Source of the DNA: Bryobacter aggregatus MPL3
GTDB taxonomy: Bacteria > Acidobacteriota > Terriglobia > Bryobacterales > Bryobacteraceae
Reading direction: 5' to 3'
NCBI RefSeq assembly: GCF_000702445.1
Contig: NZ_JNIF01000003.1
Location: 1,736,001-1,800,000 of the forward strand
DNA length: 64,000 nt
Part shown: in pieces, positions 51,877-60,081 of the stretch
Numbering within the stretch: position 1 is the stretch's first letter
Layout: each line of letters begins with the position of its first letter
The notes under the pieces: generated by a model
What the model saw: the letters and a program-made list of their open reading frames with translations, nothing else
Told to the model about the DNA's origin: nothing
The model's database searches: none
Made by a program: the position numbers and the translations under genes

Positions 51877-52923
51877 TTAAAGAAGGCCTTCGCTATGCAT
51901 CAATTCGGCGTTCAACACCGCCGCGCCGGCAGCGCCGCGCACCGTGTTGTGTCCGAGGCAAACAAACTTCCAATCAAAGATCGAGCAGGGACGCAGACGT
52001 CCCATCGTCACGGTCATGCCGTTGTCGCGTGGTCCATCGCGGCGCGGTTGTGGACGATTGTTCTCGTGCAAGTAGAGCAGGGGAACGGGAGGAGCGCTCG
52101 GAAGATTGCGTTCCTGCGGCAGGCCGCGGAAGTTCTGGATGTCGTCCAGCAGCTGTTCAAAGGTCGGCTTCTGCTCGAGTTCGACACTCACCGTCAGCGT
52201 GTGTCCGTCAATGACTCCGACGCGATTGCAGTGCGCGCTCACTTTGGCTGCCAGGTTCTCAACCCGGTTGCCTTTCAGCTCGCCCAGGATCTTCAAGGGT
52301 TCGATTTCCACCTTGGGCTCTTCGCCGCTAATGTAGGGGATCACATTGCCCAGGATGTCCATCGACGGCACACCCGGATATCCGGCGCCGCTGACGGCCT
52401 GCATGCTGGTGGTGATGAATTTGAGGATGCCGTACTTCTTGAACGGAGCGAGGGCGACGGCAAGCGGGACAGCAACGCAGTTCGGATTGGTGACAATGCC
52501 ACCCTTCCAACCGCGATTCTCCCGTTGCAAGCGCAGGAGTGCCAGGTGGTCGGCGTTGACCTCCGGCACCAGAAGCGGCACATCGTCTTCCATCCGGAAG
52601 TTCTTTGAGTTCGACACCACAATGTGGCCCGCTTCGGCAAAAGCCTGTTCGATTTCGGTGGCGACATTCGCATCCATCGAAGAGAACACGAGCTTCGGCG
52701 CATTGCCGGGTTTGCACTCGTTTACCGTCAGGTTGGCGACAGACTCGGGCATGGCGCCATCGAGGCGCCATGAAGTTGCGTCTTTGTATCGCTTGCCTGC
52801 CGAGCGGTCGGAAGCACCGACCCAAGTCAAATCGAACCACGGATGGTTCGCTAATAACCGTGCAAACTGTTGACCCACCATGCCGGTGGCGCCAAGTACA
52901 CCTACTTCAATACGGGGTGACAT
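51877..52923 (-). CDS. asd: Aspartate-semialdehyde dehydrogenase (archaeal/fungal-type)
   Basis: Reduces aspartyl phosphate to aspartate semialdehyde. A 348-residue protein with EVGVLGATGMVGQQFARLL at the N-terminus, HPWFDLTWVGASDRSAGK, SNSKNFRMEDDVPLLVPEVN, the catalytic cysteine in NPNCVAVPLAVAL, and QAVSGAGYPGVPS. These are the motifs of the Asd subgroup found in archaea and fungi rather than the E. coli type. ATG at 52923 overlaps the M20 peptidase gene by 22 bases; the longer frame to 53055 lies within it. Confidence 0.93.
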   Translation of the reverse strand: MSPRIEVGVLGATGMVGQQFARLLANHPWFDLTWVGASDRSAGKRYKDATSWRLDGAMPESVANLTVNECKPGNAPKLVFSSMDANVATEIEQAFAEAGHIVVSNSKNFRMEDDVPLLVPEVNADHLALLRLQRENRGWKGGIVTNPNCVAVPLAVALAPFKKYGILKFITTSMQAVSGAGYPGVPSMDILGNVIPYISGEEPKVEIEPLKILGELKGNRVENLAAKVSAHCNRVGVIDGHTLTVSVELEQKPTFEQLLDDIQNFRGLPQERNLPSAPPVPLLYLHENNRPQPRRDGPRDNGMTVTMGRLRPCSIFDWKFVCLGHNTVRGAAGAAVLNAELMHSEGLL

Positions 52924-53930
52924 CTTTCGAGGAGCGTCCTTAGCATCTGCTGATAAATTTCCACCGCATCCAGCAGTTGCCGTTTGGGGATTCGCTCTTC
53001 GCTCGTGTGCGCAACGTGAATCGTGCCCGGGCCGAGTAGGTAAGGTTGCCCCCAAGCGCCTTGAAACGCTGGGATGTCAGTGGTATAGGAAGCTACCATC
53101 GTATCAAAACCATCGATCGCCCCCAGACGCACTGCAGGGATGCGCAGCACTTCATTCACCTCGCATAGGTTTGTGCAGGCTCCTCGAATCGCGGTGACGA
53201 TCGCGTCGCCGTTGTCCACCAGGCGGATCAACAACTCCGCGCGCGCGGCATCGGGGATGACGTTCGGCGCGCGGCCCCCGCTCAGAACACCGATATTCAG
53301 CGTCGAAGGGCCAAGCACGTCGTCCCAGGGCAGGTCGATCTTGCGGATCCGTTCGAGAGCATCGAGCAGCTTCTCGATTGCCGATTCGCCGAGTTCCGGA
53401 TACGCGGAGTGCGCCATCTTCCCGGTTGCGGTCAATTCCAGACGCAGTGCACCCTTGGAGCCGAGCGCCAGTCGATTCTCCGTAGGCTCGCCATTGACAA
53501 TAAACTTCGACCCGCGCGGATTCCGTCCCGCATGGTAGGCGCCCACACTGTTGCGCTCTTCTCCGACGACGAACAGAAAGCCAAAATTGCGCCCGCCCGC
53601 CTCGAGCAGCTTCTCGCCCGCGCAAATCATGGCGGCGATGATGCCTTTGACATCGCAAGCTCCACGTCCCCAGATGAACTCCTCATCCTCGCGCGAAGGG
53701 AAGAACGGCGGCACCGTATCCATGTGGGTCGACAGGGTCACCAGGGACTCGCCGAAGTAACAGAACAGATTGTCCCGCTCCGGCTCCACCGGAATGCGTT
53801 CGACGGTGCCGTTAAAGCGCTTCGCCAGATCGGTGAGGATCTTCTCGATCTCAATCGAGACCCCCATCTCATTGCCGGTAATGGACTCGATGTCCACCAA
53901 CCGGCGCGTCAATGCAATCGGGTCGAGCAT
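52902..53930 (-). CDS. dapE: M20-family peptidase, probable succinyl-diaminopimelate desuccinylase
   Basis: A 342-residue di-zinc peptidase: LVTLSTHMDTVPPFF (His and Asp ligands), IWGRGACDVKG (bridging Asp), VVGEERNSVG (catalytic and ligand Glu) and GKMAHSAYPELGES in the lid domain. The M20 family includes DapE and ArgE. Its location among dap genes and the presence of dapD favours removal of succinate from succinyl-DAP. It overlaps the bacilliredoxin stop in TAATG. Confidence 0.82.
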   Translation of the reverse strand: MLDPIALTRRLVDIESITGNEMGVSIEIEKILTDLAKRFNGTVERIPVEPERDNLFCYFGESLVTLSTHMDTVPPFFPSREDEEFIWGRGACDVKGIIAAMICAGEKLLEAGGRNFGFLFVVGEERNSVGAYHAGRNPRGSKFIVNGEPTENRLALGSKGALRLELTATGKMAHSAYPELGESAIEKLLDALERIRKIDLPWDDVLGPSTLNIGVLSGGRAPNVIPDAARAELLIRLVDNGDAIVTAIRGACTNLCEVNEVLRIPAVRLGAIDGFDTMVASYTTDIPAFQGAWGQPYLLGPGTIHVAHTSEERIPKRQLLDAVEIYQQMLRTLLERCHPVLK

Positions 53931-54340
53931 TAGCAGTGTTCTTCGAAGGCGGCCTTCAGACGCAAGGAGAGCGAGAACTGGTCGCTCGACTCGATATCGC
54001 GGCGGTGCAGCGCAAAGACCGGCTTGCCATTCTTAAACAGGAACATCGAGGGGCTCGAGGGCGGGAATTCGCTCAGGATTCCACGAAGGTGCGCGGTGGC
54101 TGCTTCGTCGCCACCGGCAAACACGGTGGAGATCTTGGCGGGCTTCTTCTGATTCTGCAGGGCGGCGCCAATCGCGGGGCGCGCCTTACCGGCAGCGCAG
54201 CCACAGATCGAATTCACCACCATCAGAACGGTTTCTGACTTCAGCGCTTCGTCCACAGCCTCAGGCGTGCGGGTCTCTTCGACACCATACTTGGTAAGGT
54301 CCTGACGCATCGGCATCAGGAATTGTTCGGGATAGGCCAT
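53930..54340 (-). CDS. Bacilliredoxin (BrxA/BrxB, YphP/YqiW family)
   Basis: A 136-residue thioredoxin-like protein with the diagnostic CGC motif (NSICGCAAGKARP) in place of CxxC. It matches family features such as MAYPEQFLMPMRQDLT, STVFAGGDEAATAHLRG and SPSMFLFKNGKPV. Bacilliredoxins remove bacillithiol or related thiols from proteins. It heads the lysine operon and overlaps dapE by one base. An in-frame ATG at 54358 would overlap the start of the divergent methyltransferase gene. Confidence 0.9.
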   Translation of the reverse strand: MAYPEQFLMPMRQDLTKYGVEETRTPEAVDEALKSETVLMVVNSICGCAAGKARPAIGAALQNQKKPAKISTVFAGGDEAATAHLRGILSEFPPSSPSMFLFKNGKPVFALHRRDIESSDQFSLSLRLKAAFEEHC

Positions 54341-54356
54341 ACTTCTAGTTTCGCCC

Positions 54357-55019
54357 ATGCCGAGCGTCTATAGTTTGAAGCACTCCCCCTACTCGAGCCA
54401 CATGCTCTTGATGCAGTTGCTCGACCCTGCCCAATTGGGCCGTCGCTTGCTCGATGTTGGCTGCGGCAATGGTTATTTATCGGGGCTTTTGGCAGAAAAA
54501 GGCTTCGAGGTCACCTGTCTCGAACACCCTGCTGGTTTTGATGCCTCCTTCCCGTCGCACATCCCTCTCATTCCCCACGACCTGGAACAACCGCTTCCGG
54601 AACTGCCGGGACCCTTCGACGTCATCCTGATCGCCGACGTTCTTGAGCACCTGCGCCGTCCCGAGGATTTATTAAAAGGTCTGTGGCCCTATCTGTCGCA
54701 GCATGGAGTGCTTGTCGGGTCGCTCCCCAACAGCGGCAACCTGTATTTCCGGCTACAGATCCTGCTGGGACGTTTTCCCGAGGATGATAAGGGACTTTTC
54801 GACCGCACCCACCTCCACTTCTGGATGTTGGAGAATTGGCGCAACCTTCTCTCCCGATCCGGTTTTCAATGTGAGGTGGCTGAGGTGAGCGGTATCCCGG
54901 TTGGTTTGGCAATGCCGGCCTTACAGTGGCTTGAGGTGGTCTGTTACTATTGCGCAAGAGCATGGAAAACCCTGTTCGCTTACCAGTTTCTGGTGATAGC
55001 GAGGCGAAAGTCGTCGTAG
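54357..55019 (+). CDS. SAM-dependent methyltransferase
   Basis: A 220-residue class I methyltransferase: motif I LLDVGCGNGYLSGLLAEKG, FDVILIADVLEHLRRPEDLL, and a C-terminal HLHFWMLENWRNLL as in methionine-biosynthesis-protein-W-like and glycan-linked methyltransferases. Its start lies 16 bases from the bacilliredoxin start on the other strand, leaving no room for a separate promoter, and no ribosome-binding site is seen. It overlaps the GT2 gene downstream, suggesting a joint role in surface sugar or lipid modification. Confidence 0.85.
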   Translation: MPSVYSLKHSPYSSHMLLMQLLDPAQLGRRLLDVGCGNGYLSGLLAEKGFEVTCLEHPAGFDASFPSHIPLIPHDLEQPLPELPGPFDVILIADVLEHLRRPEDLLKGLWPYLSQHGVLVGSLPNSGNLYFRLQILLGRFPEDDKGLFDRTHLHFWMLENWRNLLSRSGFQCEVAEVSGIPVGLAMPALQWLEVVCYYCARAWKTLFAYQFLVIARRKSS

Positions 55020-55771
55020 TCATGCCCGCGTATAACGCGGCAAAAACTCTGCATATGACCTATGCAGAGTTGCCGCATGACGTGGTGGATCTGGTGATTG
55101 TGGTCGATGACGGGTCGAAAGACGAGACCATCCGGATCGCGCGCGAACTTGGGCTTGAGCTCTTTGTCCACAACCGCAACTACGGCTATGGCGCCAATCA
55201 GAAAACCTGCTACCGCGAAGCCTTACGCGCCGGCGCCGGCATTATCGTGATGGTCCATCCGGATTATCAATACGATCCAACACTATTGCCGCAGATCATT
55301 CGCCCGATCCAGGAAGGCAAGGCCGATGTGGTGCTGGGTTCGCGCTTGTTAAATGGCGATCCGATGAGCGGCGGCATGCCCTGGTGGAAGTACATCTCGA
55401 ATCGTTTCCTCACCTGGGCCGAGAATACAGTGTTTGGGCTTTCGCTCGCGGAATATCATACCGGCTACCGTGCCTATACGCGGGAAGCGCTCGAATCGGT
55501 GAATGTCGAGATGAATTCCGACAACTTCATCTTCGATCAGGAGATCATGGCGCAATTTGTGGAAGTCGGGGCGCGGGTGGATGAAGTTCCTGTGCCGACG
55601 CGCTACTTTCCGCAAGCCTCGAGCGCCAGTCTGGTGCAGAGTTCCATCTACGGTTTGTCGATCCTGTGGTTGCTGGCCCGTCTTTTGTTGCATCGCATGG
55701 GGCTTGTGAAGCAGAAGCAGTTCATCTCCCTCCAGCGCCGCTACAGCCGCGTGATGGCTGCCAGCCGATAG
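54962..55771 (+). CDS. Family 2 glycosyltransferase
   Basis: A 269-residue GT-A enzyme: VVVVMPAYNAAKTLHMTYAE, the VVDDGSKDETIRIA nucleotide motif, and the metal-binding HPDYQYDPTLLPQII (an aspartate-rich motif). ADVVLGSRLLNGDPM and YHTGYRAYTREAL are typical of polyprenyl-phosphate sugar transferases. It overlaps the methyltransferase by 58 bases; ATG at 54962 is preferred over TTG at 54950. The gene is followed after three bases by a membrane glycosyltransferase-like gene. Confidence 0.9.
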   Translation: MENPVRLPVSGDSEAKVVVVMPAYNAAKTLHMTYAELPHDVVDLVIVVDDGSKDETIRIARELGLELFVHNRNYGYGANQKTCYREALRAGAGIIVMVHPDYQYDPTLLPQIIRPIQEGKADVVLGSRLLNGDPMSGGMPWWKYISNRFLTWAENTVFGLSLAEYHTGYRAYTREALESVNVEMNSDNFIFDQEIMAQFVEVGARVDEVPVPTRYFPQASSASLVQSSIYGLSILWLLARLLLHRMGLVKQKQFISLQRRYSRVMAASR

Positions 55772-55774
55772 CCG

Positions 55775-57754
55775 ATGCGCAACGGCCGCTGGAGTTGGGT
55801 TCTCGATCTCGCACTCCTCTTTCTCCTCACGACATACCTGCTCCGTCCCTATTGGAAGGTTAAGTACAACGAGAACTGGTCGTCGATTGAATCGACCTTC
55901 ATTGCGGATGCCCGCATGTTGCGCGACCATTGGCCCCGCCCGTTGTGGCAGCCCTACTGGTATGTCGGCACGCGCTTTGACTACATCTATCCGCCGGCGC
56001 TGCGCTATGGCACGGCTGCGATTGCCAAATACACTGGCCTCGATCCGGCGAAGTCCTATCACATCTATGTCAGTTTCTTTTACGGGTTAGGGATCGCGGG
56101 CGTCTATTTTCTGGCCCGGGTTGGTCTCCGGCATCGGGGGGCGGCTCTCGCGGCAGCTCTCGCGACACTTGTCGTTTCGCCCAGCTATCTGGTCTTGCCC
56201 AAGGTGGCGCGGGACATGTTCTGGAACGGACCTGCCCGGCTGAATGTGCTGATCCGCTATGGCGAGGGCCCGCATATGACGGCCCTGGCCTGGATTCCTT
56301 TTGTCCTTGCTTTTACATGGCTGGCCTGGCGCAGACGGAGCTGGTCCTGGTCGGTGGCGGCCGGTTTTGCCGCGACCTTTGTGGTGGCCAATAACTTCTA
56401 TGGGGCCACTGCTTTGGCGATGCTGTTCCCGGTATTGGTGTGGGCGCTTTGGGTAACGGAGCGCGATTGGCGGCTGCTCCGCTATCCCGCCCTTGTGCCT
56501 CTGCTTGCCTATGGACTCTCGGCTTTCTGGCTCACTCCGAGTTATCTGAAGATCACGCTCCACAACATGCAGTATGTTTCGTCTGCCGGCAGCGAGTGGT
56601 CGGCTGGTCTTGCCGCGGTCATGCTGGCCGCTTATCTGGGTGTGAGCTATGTGAAGTATCGCGATCAGCCCGAACGCACCTGGCACATCTTCCTGTTTGG
56701 AAGCCTGTTGTTCTTTACTGTCAATGTCATTGGCAACTACTACTTCAATTTCCGGGTGATCGGAGAACCAATGCGGCTGGTGCCGGAACTGGACCTGCTC
56801 TGGATCTACGCGATTCTCCTTGGCTTGCTGTGGTTGTGGCGGCATGGCCGCCGGGGCCAGATTGCGGTCGGAGCGGTGCTACTGGTGACTCTTACCGTAC
56901 ATAGTGAGTTCCTGCGGCACCCGCGTGCGGTGGCTCCTCCGGGCGTGGACCCGAAGGCAACCGTCTACTGGCGGATCCCCGAATGGGTGGCTGCGCATTA
57001 TCCGAATTCGCGCACCTACGTGACGGGCGCAGTCCGCTTTTGGTACAACACCTGGCACGATCTGTATCAGTTGGGGGGAAGCTCCGAGCAGGGCTTGCAG
57101 AATCCGAATATTGTGCCGCTCCAGTGGGAAATCATCCTCGGACGCGATCCGCGTCTCGCGACCGCCTGGCTGCAGTTGATGGGCGTCGATCTCGTCGCGG
57201 TGCATGGGCCTGATTCCGAAGAAGCGTATAAAGACTTTACCCATCCGAAGAAGTTCGATGGGCATTTGAAAGAAGTCTATTCGGTCAAGGACGATCACAT
57301 CTATGAGGTGCCACGGCGGGACCGGTCGCTGGCCAGGATTCTCGATCGTGCCTCGCTCGACGCTTTGCCGAAGATTCGCGATCAGGTCGACCTCGAAGGT
57401 CTGGAGAAGTACGTGGCTGTCTATGAGCAAGGGCCAGGGGCCACTGCGGCAACTGCCTGGAAGGGGACTGACGAACTCAATTTTGAAGGGCGTACGGAGG
57501 CGGGGCAAAGTGTCATTCTGCAAACCACCTACGACCCCTCCTGGCGCGCCGAATCGAATCTCGGGCTCTTGCCGGTGACGGAGGATCGTCTGGGTTTTGT
57601 TCGCATTGATACTCCGCCCGGGGTGACGCAGATCCGGCTGGTCTTTGAGAAGCCGCTCGAGAAACGCATCGGAGAATGGCTATTCTTCGTGACCCTTCTC
57701 GGATCGCTCGGTCTGCTCTGGAGAGACCGCAGGCGCACCCGATTGGTAGCATAG
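55775..57754 (+). CDS. Large polytopic membrane protein, GT-C glycosyltransferase-like
   Basis: A 659-residue protein with ten or more membrane helices in residues 1-400 and a soluble C-terminal half, then a last hydrophobic segment (IGEWLFFVTLLGSLGLLW). An acidic first loop (ENWSSIESTFIADARMLRDHW) with PYWYVGTRFDYIYPP resembles GT-C glycosyltransferases that use lipid-linked sugars. It is probably part of the same envelope-glycan pathway as the preceding GT2 gene. The exact reaction cannot be read from the sequence. Confidence 0.75.
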   Translation: MRNGRWSWVLDLALLFLLTTYLLRPYWKVKYNENWSSIESTFIADARMLRDHWPRPLWQPYWYVGTRFDYIYPPALRYGTAAIAKYTGLDPAKSYHIYVSFFYGLGIAGVYFLARVGLRHRGAALAAALATLVVSPSYLVLPKVARDMFWNGPARLNVLIRYGEGPHMTALAWIPFVLAFTWLAWRRRSWSWSVAAGFAATFVVANNFYGATALAMLFPVLVWALWVTERDWRLLRYPALVPLLAYGLSAFWLTPSYLKITLHNMQYVSSAGSEWSAGLAAVMLAAYLGVSYVKYRDQPERTWHIFLFGSLLFFTVNVIGNYYFNFRVIGEPMRLVPELDLLWIYAILLGLLWLWRHGRRGQIAVGAVLLVTLTVHSEFLRHPRAVAPPGVDPKATVYWRIPEWVAAHYPNSRTYVTGAVRFWYNTWHDLYQLGGSSEQGLQNPNIVPLQWEIILGRDPRLATAWLQLMGVDLVAVHGPDSEEAYKDFTHPKKFDGHLKEVYSVKDDHIYEVPRRDRSLARILDRASLDALPKIRDQVDLEGLEKYVAVYEQGPGATAATAWKGTDELNFEGRTEAGQSVILQTTYDPSWRAESNLGLLPVTEDRLGFVRIDTPPGVTQIRLVFEKPLEKRIGEWLFFVTLLGSLGLLWRDRRRTRLVA

Positions 57755-57758
57755 CCCT

Positions 57759-59066
57759 ATGCATTCGATCGAGGAGCTGGCCGGCCAGCACTTCGACGCC
57801 ATTATCGTAGGCGGTGGGATTAACGGAGCCGGCCTGGCGCGAGACTTGGCGTTGCGTGCGCACATGGCGCAGCACCCCATGCGGGTACTGCTGCTGGAGA
57901 AGCGTTTCTGGGGGGCGGGCACAAGCGGCCGGAACTCCCATCTCATCCATGGTGGCTTGCGCTACCTGAAGTATTTCGATTTCGCGCTGGTGCGTGAGGC
58001 GTTGCGGGAACGGGCTACCCTCTTGCAGTTAGCCCCCCATACCGTGAGGCCGCTGCGCTTTCGCTTGTCGACGAACGGCGTTTTCGACAACCTGTTCTAT
58101 GGGGTCGGGATCATTCTTTACGACCTGCTGGCGGGGTCGCACCGGATTGGCAAGAGCACTTACTTTGGCCCCAATCAGGCGTACTGGGACGCGGCGAGCG
58201 ATTCAGCTGCCTTGGTGATCGACAACGTCCGCGATGCCCGCTTCTATGGCGCCACCTGTATCACTGGCCGGGCCGTGAAGCGGCTTTGGGGGGATGGGAT
58301 CGAACTCGACAATGGAGTTCGAGTGAACGGCGCGGCGGTGATTGACGCGCGCGGGCCTTGGAACCGGGGCGAAACGACGCGGCTGGTGCGTGGGTCGCAT
58401 CTCATTCTGCCGCGGCTGTTCCCGGGCGAGGACGCGGTGGCTCACTTTCACCACGATGGCCGCATCATCTTCTTCATCCCCTGGGGTGATCTGAATCCCG
58501 TTACTTTGATCGGGACGACCGATGTGGACCATAGTGGTTCGGCGGATCAGGTCCAGATTTCACGGGGTGAGATCGACTATCTGCGAGGCATCGCAAAACA
58601 ACTGTTTCCTGCCTCGGCGGACATGGAGACTCTGGGCTGTTTCAGTTCACTGCGGCCTTTGCTAGCGGCTCCGGGCAAGAGCGCGAGCGCAACCAGCCGC
58701 GAGCATCACATTGCCTTCCGGGAAGATCAGGTGCTCGAGATCATTGGCGGCAAGTACACCACCTACCGCTCGATGGCGGAAGAGGCGGCGGATCTGGTGT
58801 GTGGCCGGATTGCACCCAACCTCGTGCCGTCGCATCCCACCCGCAGTACGCCCTTCGCCGTGCCGACAGAACGTCCGGGAGGGATTCCGGAACGGATCGC
58901 CTGGGCCAAGCAGGAAGAGGGCTGCGAGACTCTCGAAGACTTTCTGACCTGTTCGACAAATTGGGCCTGGCAGAAGCGGTGGACGGCGGAAGAACTGGAG
59001 TCGATCGCCAGGGAGTTCTCTGGAGGAGTGGACGCGTTTCTGGAGCGGTATGCCCCATGCGATTGA
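57759..59066 (+). CDS. FAD-dependent glycerol-3-phosphate dehydrogenase (GlpD-like), short C-terminus
   Basis: A 435-residue flavoprotein: the FAD-binding VGGGINGAGLARDLALR, GTSGRNSHLIHGGLRYLKYF, VIDARGPWNRGETTRLVRGSH and FIPWGDLNPVTLIGTTDVDH. These identify GlpD-type enzymes that oxidise glycerol 3-phosphate to dihydroxyacetone phosphate and pass electrons to the quinone pool. The C-terminal domain is shorter than the 500-550 residue standard; the LEDFLTCSTNWAWQ helix is present but the following bundle is reduced. It overlaps the YihY gene by ten bases. Confidence 0.85.
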   Translation: MHSIEELAGQHFDAIIVGGGINGAGLARDLALRAHMAQHPMRVLLLEKRFWGAGTSGRNSHLIHGGLRYLKYFDFALVREALRERATLLQLAPHTVRPLRFRLSTNGVFDNLFYGVGIILYDLLAGSHRIGKSTYFGPNQAYWDAASDSAALVIDNVRDARFYGATCITGRAVKRLWGDGIELDNGVRVNGAAVIDARGPWNRGETTRLVRGSHLILPRLFPGEDAVAHFHHDGRIIFFIPWGDLNPVTLIGTTDVDHSGSADQVQISRGEIDYLRGIAKQLFPASADMETLGCFSSLRPLLAAPGKSASATSREHHIAFREDQVLEIIGGKYTTYRSMAEEAADLVCGRIAPNLVPSHPTRSTPFAVPTERPGGIPERIAWAKQEEGCETLEDFLTCSTNWAWQKRWTAEELESIAREFSGGVDAFLERYAPCD

Positions 59067-59917
59067 GCCAGATCGGTCTCATTCTGAAGAGAGCGGCCAT
59101 CGCTACCTATCGAAATGGACTGATCGACATCGCGAAAGGGGCTGCTTTCTCGGCATTGCTGAGCTTCTTTCCGGTGCTGACGACGCTGGCGACGGTGCTG
59201 GTGCAGGCGAATGCCGAGCGGGTATCGCAATCGATCGCGAAGTTCCTGTTTGAAGTGGTGCCGCCGGGCACGGAAGACGTTGTGCAGTATGCCTTCACCT
59301 TGCGCGGGGCGAGGCCGAATTACCTGATTGCGGGTGCGGCGCTGTTGTCGGTGTGGAGCGCCTCCGATGTGGTGGTGAGCCTGATGTCCGGCTTTCAGGC
59401 GGCCTATCGAACGCCAAATGCGCGCGGCTTCTGGCAACAGCGCCGGGTTGCAATTCTGCTGGTATTCTCGACTCTGTTGCCGACGATTGGGGCCTCGTTG
59501 TTGCTGGTTTTTGGGGAAAACATTGTCACGACCGCATTGTCGTGGATGGGCATTCTGGCGCCGGGAGAAGCGCTGCACGGGTTGGCGTGGTTCCTCACGC
59601 GCAGCATTTCCTTGCTGCTCGCGGTCTTTATTCTTGTGGTGACGACGAGTTGGCTGTATCGCTTCGCACCGAGTCTGCCGCAGCGCTGGAGCCGTGTCTG
59701 GCCTGGGGCGATTGTGACGACCGTGCTGTGGAGTTTGGCGACCTTAGGCTTTGGCTGGTATGTTCGTAACATCGCCACCTACAACATCATGTACGGCAGT
59801 ATTGGGGCGGCGATTGCCCTGTTGGTCTGGATGTACTTGTTGAGCCTGATCGCGCTCTTCGGTTGCGCTTACAACGCTGAGGCGGAGAAACTGAAGAAGG
59901 AAGGCCTCCTCACGTGA
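59057..59917 (+). CDS. YihY/virulence factor BrkB family membrane protein
   Basis: A 286-residue membrane protein: AAFSALLSFFPVLTTLATVLV, ALLSVWSASDVVVSLMSGFQAAY, LYRFAPSLPQRWSRVWPGAIVTTVLW and YNIMYGSIGAAIALLVWMYLLSLI (each read in part) are family signatures. YihY proteins were once called RNase BN but are not that enzyme; their transport role is unsettled. ATG at 59057 is supported by the overlap with the GlpD-like gene. The stop overlaps the small basic ORF by four bases (GTGA). Confidence 0.9.
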   Translation: MRLSQIGLILKRAAIATYRNGLIDIAKGAAFSALLSFFPVLTTLATVLVQANAERVSQSIAKFLFEVVPPGTEDVVQYAFTLRGARPNYLIAGAALLSVWSASDVVVSLMSGFQAAYRTPNARGFWQQRRVAILLVFSTLLPTIGASLLLVFGENIVTTALSWMGILAPGEALHGLAWFLTRSISLLLAVFILVVTTSWLYRFAPSLPQRWSRVWPGAIVTTVLWSLATLGFGWYVRNIATYNIMYGSIGAAIALLVWMYLLSLIALFGCAYNAEAEKLKKEGLLT

Positions 59918-60081
59918 AGAGTAAAAAAACAACAACCGTGATCCTCGCCAAGGCACCGAAGAAGCGGAACCATGCCGCCCGCGTCCTTAACCAGAAGGCG
60001 CAGACGATTGCGGATGGGCCCAAGCGCATGGGCACCAGAGCCGCAAAGACGCGCGCTGTTCTCAAAGACCAAGGAATTTAG
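59914..60081 (+). CDS. 55-residue very basic protein of unknown function
   Basis: GTG at 59914 overlaps the YihY stop (GTGA), and the TAG at 60079-60081 abuts the TTG start of uvrB. The frame encodes 55 residues rich in Lys, Arg and Ala (begins KSKKTTTVILAKAPKKRN; later KRMGTRAAKTRAVLKDQG). Its exact fit between two genes argues that it is real rather than a gap. The composition resembles the tails of histone-H1-like or nucleoid-associated proteins. It could bind nucleic acid, but nothing beyond composition supports this. Confidence 0.6.
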   Translation: MKSKKTTTVILAKAPKKRNHAARVLNQKAQTIADGPKRMGTRAAKTRAVLKDQGI

